From Gigantopelta aegis (taxonomy: Eukaryota; Mollusca; Gastropoda; Neomphalida; Peltospiridae), in NCBI RefSeq assembly GCF_016097555.1, contig NC_054706.1, forward strand, positions 54,012,509 to 54,076,508: a DNA stretch of 64,000 bases. Reading direction: 5' to 3'. Positions 57,571-64,000 of the stretch are shown piece by piece. Position 1 is the stretch's first letter. The number at the start of each line of letters is the position of its first letter. The notes beneath the pieces are model-generated. The model searched no databases and was not told the origin of the DNA. It worked only from the letters and a program-made list of their open reading frames with translations. The translations under genes and the position numbers were made by a program.

Positions 57571-60292
57571 TGAATGTTTGTAATAACTGAATGGGTGTTT
57601 TCTGGCCAAGTGTTAGCTGTGCCTTCAGTCTGACGATTCTATTTTCCATCTGTTTGTAATAACTGAATGGGTGTTTTCTGGCCAAGTGTTAGCTGTGCCT
57701 TCAGTCTGACAATTCTATTTTCTGTCTGTTTGTAATAACTGAATGGGTGTTTTCTGGCCAAGTGTTAGCTGTGCCTTCAGTCTGACGATTCTATTTTCTG
57801 TCTGTTTGTAATAACTGAATGGGTGTTTTCTGGCCAAGTGTTAGCTGTGCCTTCAGTCTGACGATTCTATTTTCCATCTGTTTGTAATAACTGAATGGGT
57901 GTTTTCTGGCCAAGTGTTAGCTGTGCCTTCAGTCTGACAATTCTATTTTCTGTCTGTTTGTAATAACTGAATGGGTGTTTTCTGGCCAAGTGTTAGCTGT
58001 GCCTTCAGTCTGACGATTCTATTTTCTGTCTGTTTGTAATAACTGAATGGGTGTTTTCTGGCCAAGTGTTAGCTGTGCCTTCAGTCTGACGATTCTATTT
58101 TCTGTCTGTTTGTAATAACTGAATGGGTGTTTTCTGGCCAAGTGTTAGCTGTGCCTTCAGTCTGACGATTCTATTTTCTGTCTGTTTGTAATAACTGAAT
58201 GGGTGTTTTCTGGCCAAGTGTTAGCTGTGCCTTCAGTCTGACGATTCTATTTTCTGTCTGTTTGTAATAACTGAATGGGTGTTTTCTGGCCAAGTGTTAG
58301 CTGTGCCTTCAGTCTGACGATTCTATTTTCTGTCTGTTTGTAATAACTGAATGGGTGTTTTCTGGCCAAGTGTTACCTGTGCCTTCAGTCTGACGATTCT
58401 ATTTTCCATCTGTTTGTAATAACTGAATGGGTGTTTTCTGGCCAAGTGTTACCTGTGCCTTCAGTCTGACGATTCTATTTTCCATCTGTTTGTAATAACT
58501 GAATGGGTGTTTTCTGGCCAAGTGTTAGCTGTGCCTTCAGTCTCGCGATTCTATTTTCCATCTGTTTGTAATAACTGAATGGGTGTTTTCTGGCCAAGTG
58601 TTAGCTGTGCCTTCAGTCTGACGATTCTATTTTCCGTCTGTTTGTAATAACTGAATTCGGTGTTTTCTGGCCAAGTGTTAGCTGTGCCTTCAGTCTGACG
58701 ATTCTATTTTCTGTCTGTTTGTAATAACTGAATGGGTGTTTTCTGGCCAAGTGTTAGCTGTGCCTTCAGTCTGACGATTCTATTTTCCGTCTGTTTGTAA
58801 TAACTGAATTCGGTGTTTTCTGGCCAAGTGTTAGCTGTGCCTTCAGTCTGACGATTCTATTTTCCATCTGTTTGTAATAACTGAATGGGTGTTTTCTGGC
58901 CAAGTGTTAGCTGTGCCTTCAGTCTCGCGATTCTATTTTCCATCTGTTTGTAATAACTGAATGGGTGTTTTCTGGCCAAGTGTTAGCTGTGCCTTCAGTC
59001 TGACGATTCTATTTTCCGTCTGTTTGTAATAACTGAATTCGGTGTTTTCTGGCCAAGTGTTAGCTGTGCCTTCAGTCTGACGATTCTATTTTCTGTCTGT
59101 TTGTAATAACTGAATGGGTGTTTTCTGGCCAAGTGTTAGCTGTGCCTTCAGTCTGACGATTCTATTTTCCGTCTGTTTGTAATAACTGAATGGGTGTTTT
59201 CTGGCCAAGTGTTAGCTGTGCCTTCAGTCTGACGATTCTATTTTCTGTCTGTTTGTAATAACTGAATGGGTGTTTTCTGGCCAAGTGTTAGCTGTGCCTT
59301 CAGTCTGACGATTCTATTTTCTGTCTGTTTGTAATAACTGAATGGGTGTTTTATGGCCAAGTGTTAGCTGTGCCTTCAGTCTCGCGATTCTATTTTCCAT
59401 CTGTTTGTAAAAACTGAATTCGGTGTTTTTTGGCCAAGTGTTACCTGTGCCTTCAGTCTGACAATTCTATTTTCCATCTGTAATAACTGAATGGGTGTTT
59501 TTTGGCCAAGTGTTACCTGTGCCTTCAGTCTGACAATTCTATTTTCCATCTGTAATAACTGAATGGGTGTTTTTTGGCCAAGTGTTACCTGTGCCTTCAG
59601 TCTGACAATTCTATTTTCCATCTGTAATAACTGAATGGGTGTTTTTTGGCCAAGTGTTACCTGTGCCTTCAGTCTGACAATTCTATTTTCCATCTGTAAT
59701 AACTGAATGGGTGTTTTTTGGCCAAGTGTTACCTGTGCCTTCAGTCTGACAATTCTATTTTCCATCTGTAATAACTGAATGGGTGTTTTCTGGCCAAGTG
59801 TTAGCTGTGCCGTCAGTCTGACAATTCTATTTTCCATCTGTAATAACTGAATGGGTGTTTTTTGGTCAAGTGTTACCTGTGCCTTCAGTCTGACAATTCT
59901 ATTTTCCATCTGTAATAACTGAATGGGTGTTTTCTGGCCAAGTGTTAGCTGTGCCTTCAGTCTGACAATTCTATTTTCCATCTGTTTGTAATAACTGAAT
60001 GGGTGTTTTCTGGCCAAGTGTTAGCTGTGCCTTCAGTCTGACAATTCTATTTTCCGTCTGTTTGTAATAACTGAATGGGTGTTTTCTGGCCAAGTGTTAG
60101 CTGTGCCTTCAGTCTGACAATTCTATTTTCCGTCTGTTTGTAATAACTGAATGGGTGTTTTATGGCCAAGTGTTAGCTGTGCCTTCAGTCTCGCGATTCT
60201 ATTTTCCGTCTGTTTGTAATAACTGAATGGGTGTTTTATGGCCAAGTGTTAGCTGTGCCTTCAGTCTCGCGATTCTATTTTCCATCTGTTTG
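57571..60292 (+). repeat. 76-bp minisatellite, about 36 units, with a 72-bp block
   Basis: The unit holds CTGTTTGTAATAACTGAATG, GGTGTTTTCTGGCCAAGTG, TTAGCTGTGCCTTCAGTCTG and ACGATTCTATTTTC. The period is 76 bp through most of the array (57581, 57657, 57733). From about 59481 to 59913 seven consecutive units lack TTTG and have a period of 72 bp. Because 72 is divisible by three, a 213-codon minus-strand frame opens there; it is not evidence of a gene. Variants CTGAATTCGG and CTCGCGATTC recur at multi-unit spacing. Confidence 0.97.
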
Positions 60293-61692
60293 TAGACTCT
60301 TTCTTGGTGGTGGGGCAGCTCCAAAGTTTTATCTGTCTCAATTTAGCATGTTCTGATGTTTCTGTTCCCTTTATCAATTCTACAGCTCTGTACTTATTTG
60401 GATGGTGAAGTTGAATTCACCGGTTCATTCTGAAATGGACATTGGTCGTTAAAGACATAATAATCATTGATGTAAAAACATTGTCTTTCTGAAGTGAAAT
60501 GAATAATGGAAATATTTCATAGGAAAAACCACCGAGTTAATCTCTTTTAAAAAAACATGGACCTCAAAAAGTACAGTATCTTTACATTTATTACTTCCAT
60601 TTACCAGATTACAATTAAGCTGTCGCTGTTGCTTGTGTGGGAATCAGTAGATATAAGAAAAGATTTCAAATAGCTACTGTGCAATAAATAATAACTTCCA
60701 ATGACAAATATATCATAACCAGCTATGGTACTGAGGGATCCCGTTACAATAATCATCTATACATGGTGTCACATGACACGATGATCTCCATGGTGTTGCG
60801 ATATGACACACACATTGCCTTTTTATCACAACCAAATTCCCAAAATTATTTCTTATATCTGCTCAATAGCGTCCCTGCATTCTTCATACAGCTGGTTTTG
60901 TTAATTTGCCTCCCAATGCCTTTATAAATATGTTTTCCCATTGTGTGATTTTGTCTCTTCCTTAAATCAATATTTCTGGGTTGTAATGATTGTTTCAACA
61001 TACATAATATGAGAATAGTTCAAATTCATACTTAATGTTTTGTCTTCGTAATTGCTCTAAAACTTAATGAATACACCATTGCATATATGTTCGACAGACT
61101 TGTCCCAACATGTGGCAGAAGTGCCTCTGAATTTCTTCTCAATTATTTTGCTTATGAGCAACACTTTTTAACACGTTTTATTAGTTGCCTGTCCGGGATT
61201 GCTGGGGAGTCGCAGTAGGTGCACAGTTCTTGTTTGTAGCACTTGACCAGTGGGCAGTTCTCTTTGACCTGAAACTGGAACAGTGGCCATTTGTATATCA
61301 GCTGCGTTGTAACTAGTTTTAAACAATTAGTTTTCTTTTCAATACAAAATGTGTTTATCTGACATATCTGCTGTCTGTTCCAGTTCTACATGTACATGTT
61401 CATCTCTGCAAGTACAGTTACGTCTTTGTAATGATTGTTTCAAAAAGGGTTTTCAGTTCAGCAATTTCTTTCGAGAGGTCCTGGAAAGTGTGATTTAATG
61501 TGCCAGATGTGTTTGTGAATGGTTTCTCCTACATCCGAGTGCAATTGTGCCATTACATTTTGTACATTCATTTTAATCAGTTGCAATACTGCTCAGATAT
61601 TTTGCTTAAAAGTGTAAAAGTATAAATATAAAAGTGTACCCTACCCCCCCCCCCCCCCCCCCCTTTTTATCACCTTCTTACGCCACTGACAA
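60293..61692. other. No gene seen
   Basis: 1.4 kb of AT-rich sequence with a C-tract at about 61645-61663. No exon, SINE or clear inverted repeat was found. Confidence 0.4.
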
Positions 61693-62185
61693 GCTATGAA
61701 GAATTACACATTATCTGTCAAGAATGAGTGGTATGTTGTAAACCTGAACCTTTGGCAAGGGTTTTACAACATTCATTCATGAGGGGCAGATAATTCCGAA
61801 CTCCTCGTTATTTTCTTTATTACTCATTGTCACTTTTAATTGGTTTTTAATATAAAAATTCCTCTGCTGCCTACAACAGTCATCGGTCATTACATCATAT
61901 AACCGTATGTGCATTACGGTGTTCTTTTTATAGCCAAATGTTTACAATACAAAATAATATCACTGTGATTGTATTAAAAAAGTAATTGTGTTTCTATGTT
62001 ATTAAAGCTGATGCTTATGAAAATATACCATTTTATGTTTATGAAAAAAATGAGTTAATACTTTCCAGTAAATCATATAACGTAGTGTAATCTGACTCGT
62101 GAATGGAAACATTATATGAATGAAAGTGAATTCTGGCCATGGCTAACAACCAACCAAACGTCATTTTTAAGCCAGCCAATCAATG
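61693..62185 (+). repeat. Dispersed repeat related to ATAD1 intron 8
   Basis: Counterpart of 15583-16135 in the same orientation. It also begins with the fold-back (GAAGAATTACACATTATCTG against CAGATAATTCCGAACTC). It ends after GGCCATGGCTAACAACCAAC and TTTTTAAGCCAGCCAATCAA. Identity to the other copy is moderate, so both are old. Confidence 0.7.
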
Positions 62186-62610
62186 TTTATTTTACAACAA
62201 AATTGTCATGCTAATAAATTTTAAAAGAACAAAATTGATAACTGTATCAGTGCTCGCTTGCCTGTGATATCCACAGTTGACTCCAAATAAGAAAAGACAG
62301 ACCTTTTTTCTCTCCAGTGAAGAATTGAAACATTAATAACTACAAAATGTGGATTTATAGTCGAAACAGATTAATCTTGTCTGAAAAAAAACTAAATCCC
62401 AATTCATTAGATTGATTTTTGATTTTTTTATATTAATAAATCCTGTTATACATGTATAGTAACCTGGTCATGTGGTTGCACATTTAATGGGTTGTTGGTT
62501 TGTTGCTGTTATTGTTTGTTTTTGGGTGGTGGAGTATGTGTTTTAAAGATTAAATAGTCAGTTGGTAGTGATTAGGACAATATAAATTCAACCTGTGAAG
62601 ACATAAGGGG

Positions 62611-64000
62611 CCAGATTTACAAAGCCTGGTTGTTGTTTACTTACATGTACACATGTCTAACTACATGTATTTACAAAGCCTGGTTGTTGTTTACTTACAT
62701 GTACACATGTCTAACTACATGTATTTACAAAGCCTGGTTGTTGTTTACTTACATGTACACATGTCTAACTACATGTATCTACAATGCCTGGTTGTTGTTT
62801 ACTTACATGTACACGTCTAACTACATGTATCTACAAAGCCTGGTTGTTGTTTACTTACATGTACACATCTCTAACTACATGTATCTACAAAGCCTGGTTG
62901 TTGTTTACTTACATGTACACATCTCTAACTACATGTATCTACAAAGCCTGGTTGTTGTTTACTTACATGTACACATGTCTAACTACATGGATCTACAAAG
63001 CCTGGTTGTTGTTTACTTACATGTACACATGTCTAACTACATGGATCTACAAAGCCTGGTTGTTGTTTACTTACATGTACACATGTCTAACTACATGGAT
63101 CTACAAAGCCTGGTTGTTGTCTACTTACATGTACACATGTCTAACTACATGGATCTACAAAGCCTGGTTGTTGTCTACTTACATGTACACATGTCTAACT
63201 ACATGTATCTACAATGCCTGGTTGTTGTTTACTTACATGTACACGTCTAACTACATGTATCTACAAAGCCTGGTTGTTGTTTACTTACATGTACACATCT
63301 CTAACTACATGTATCTACAAAGCCTGGTTGTTGTTTACTTACATGTACACATCTCTAACTACATGTATCTACAAAGCCTGGTTGTTGTTTACTTACATGT
63401 ACACATGTCTAACTACATGTATTTACAAAGCCTGGTTGTTGTTTACTTACATGTACACATGTCTAACTACATGTATTTACAAAGCCTGGTTGTTGTTTAC
63501 TTACATGTACACATGTCTAACTACATGGATCTACAAAGCCTGGTTGTTGTCTACTTACATGTACACATGTCTAACTACATGGATCTACAAAGCCTGGTTG
63601 TTGTTTACTGCCTGGTTGTTGTTTACTTACATGTACACATGTCTAACTACATGGATCTACAAAGCCTGGTTGTTGTTTACTTACATGTACACATGTCTAA
63701 CTACATGGATCTACAATGCCTGGTTGTTGTTTACTTACATGTACACATGTCTAACTACATGGATCTACAATGCCTGGTTGTTGTTTTCACTTACATGTAC
63801 ACATGTCTAACTACATGTATCTACAAAGCCTGGTTGTTGTTTACTTACATGTACACATGTCTAACTACATGTATCTACAAAGCCTGGTTGTTGTTTACTT
63901 ACATGTACACATGTCTAACTACATGTATCTACAAAGCCTGGTTGTTGTTTACTTACATGTACACATGTCTAACTACATGTATCTACAAAGCCTGGTTGTT
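62611..64000 (+). repeat. 54-bp minisatellite, about 25 units, runs off the window
   Basis: The unit holds ACAAAGCCTGGTTGTTGTTT, ACTTACATGTACACATGTCT and AACTACATGTATCT; period 54 (62621, 62675, 62729). It begins GGGGCCAGATTTACAAAGCC, the same end as the MITE at 34641-34730. A block of units with ACAATGCC, ACACGTCTAAC and ACACATCTCTAAC variants at about 62780-62935 recurs near 63210-63365, a higher-order duplication of about eight units. The 18-residue repeat frames here are artefacts of the period. Confidence 0.97.

Noticed and set aside
59376-60017. 213-codon minus-strand repeat protein
   Set aside because: It comes from the 72-bp period of the minisatellite and breaks at once where the period returns to 76 bp.
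62630-63810. Two repeat proteins of about 200 residues
   Set aside because: They follow the 54-bp minisatellite, and the frame shifts where unit length changes. No start context or splice sites support a gene.
57571-64000. CRISPR array
   Set aside because: The regular repeats have no unique spacers between them and the genome is clearly eukaryotic.

Overview
The window is nuclear DNA of an invertebrate animal, most likely a mollusc and probably a marine gastropod. The two clear genes are split by introns with GT/AG junctions. Most of the remaining sequence is transposon debris, dominated by tRNA-headed SINEs ending in a TTAAATAAAACATTTCTTT-type tail, which I associate with molluscan genomes. 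That taxonomic call is an inference from memory of these repeats; no search was run.

Two host genes can be assembled exon by exon with matching splice phases. The first (7807-17971, + strand, 10 exons, 401 aa) is an ATAD1/Msp1-type AAA ATPase that removes mislocalised tail-anchored proteins from mitochondria and peroxisomes. The second (34465-44166, + strand, 6 exons, 438 aa) is an effector-type caspase with intact SHG and QACRG active-site motifs. It has a very long acidic linker between its large and small subunits, and its third exon is preceded by a partly duplicated copy of that exon's start. A third, decayed gene (27833-30520) encodes a SWIM zinc finger followed by a YqaJ exonuclease-like domain. 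A 56-codon RecQ-like helicase fragment lies 3 kb upstream of it inside nested inverted repeats.

Layout: 1-7220 is a tandem segmental duplication of about 2.5-2.9 kb built on a degenerate satellite and decorated by SINEs and MITEs; 7.8-18 kb ATAD1; 18.6-22.5 kb SINE fragments, a dead Tc1 transposon and a near-perfect palindrome; 24.3-25.9 kb a mobile element with many subterminal repeats, containing the helicase fragment; 27.8-30.5 kb the YqaJ/SWIM gene; 31.7-32.5 kb a foldback repeat; 34.5-44.2 kb the caspase; 44.2-47.2 kb three consecutive terminal-inverted-repeat elements with target-site duplications; 47.6-52.5 kb local duplications and minisatellites; 52.6-57.3 kb a region bounded by inverted repeats and holding two near-identical 455-bp repeats; 57.6-60.3 kb a 76/72-bp minisatellite; 61.7-62.2 kb a dispersed repeat; 62.6-64.0 kb a 54-bp minisatellite running off the window.

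The two intact genes have no evident functional link beyond a general connection to mitochondrial quality control and cell death. The most striking recurring theme is minisatellites that appear to have grown out of MITE ends: the 45-bp array in ATAD1 intron 3 and the 54-bp array at the right edge. No LTR retroelement, Polinton, CRISPR array, rRNA or genuine tRNA gene was seen.
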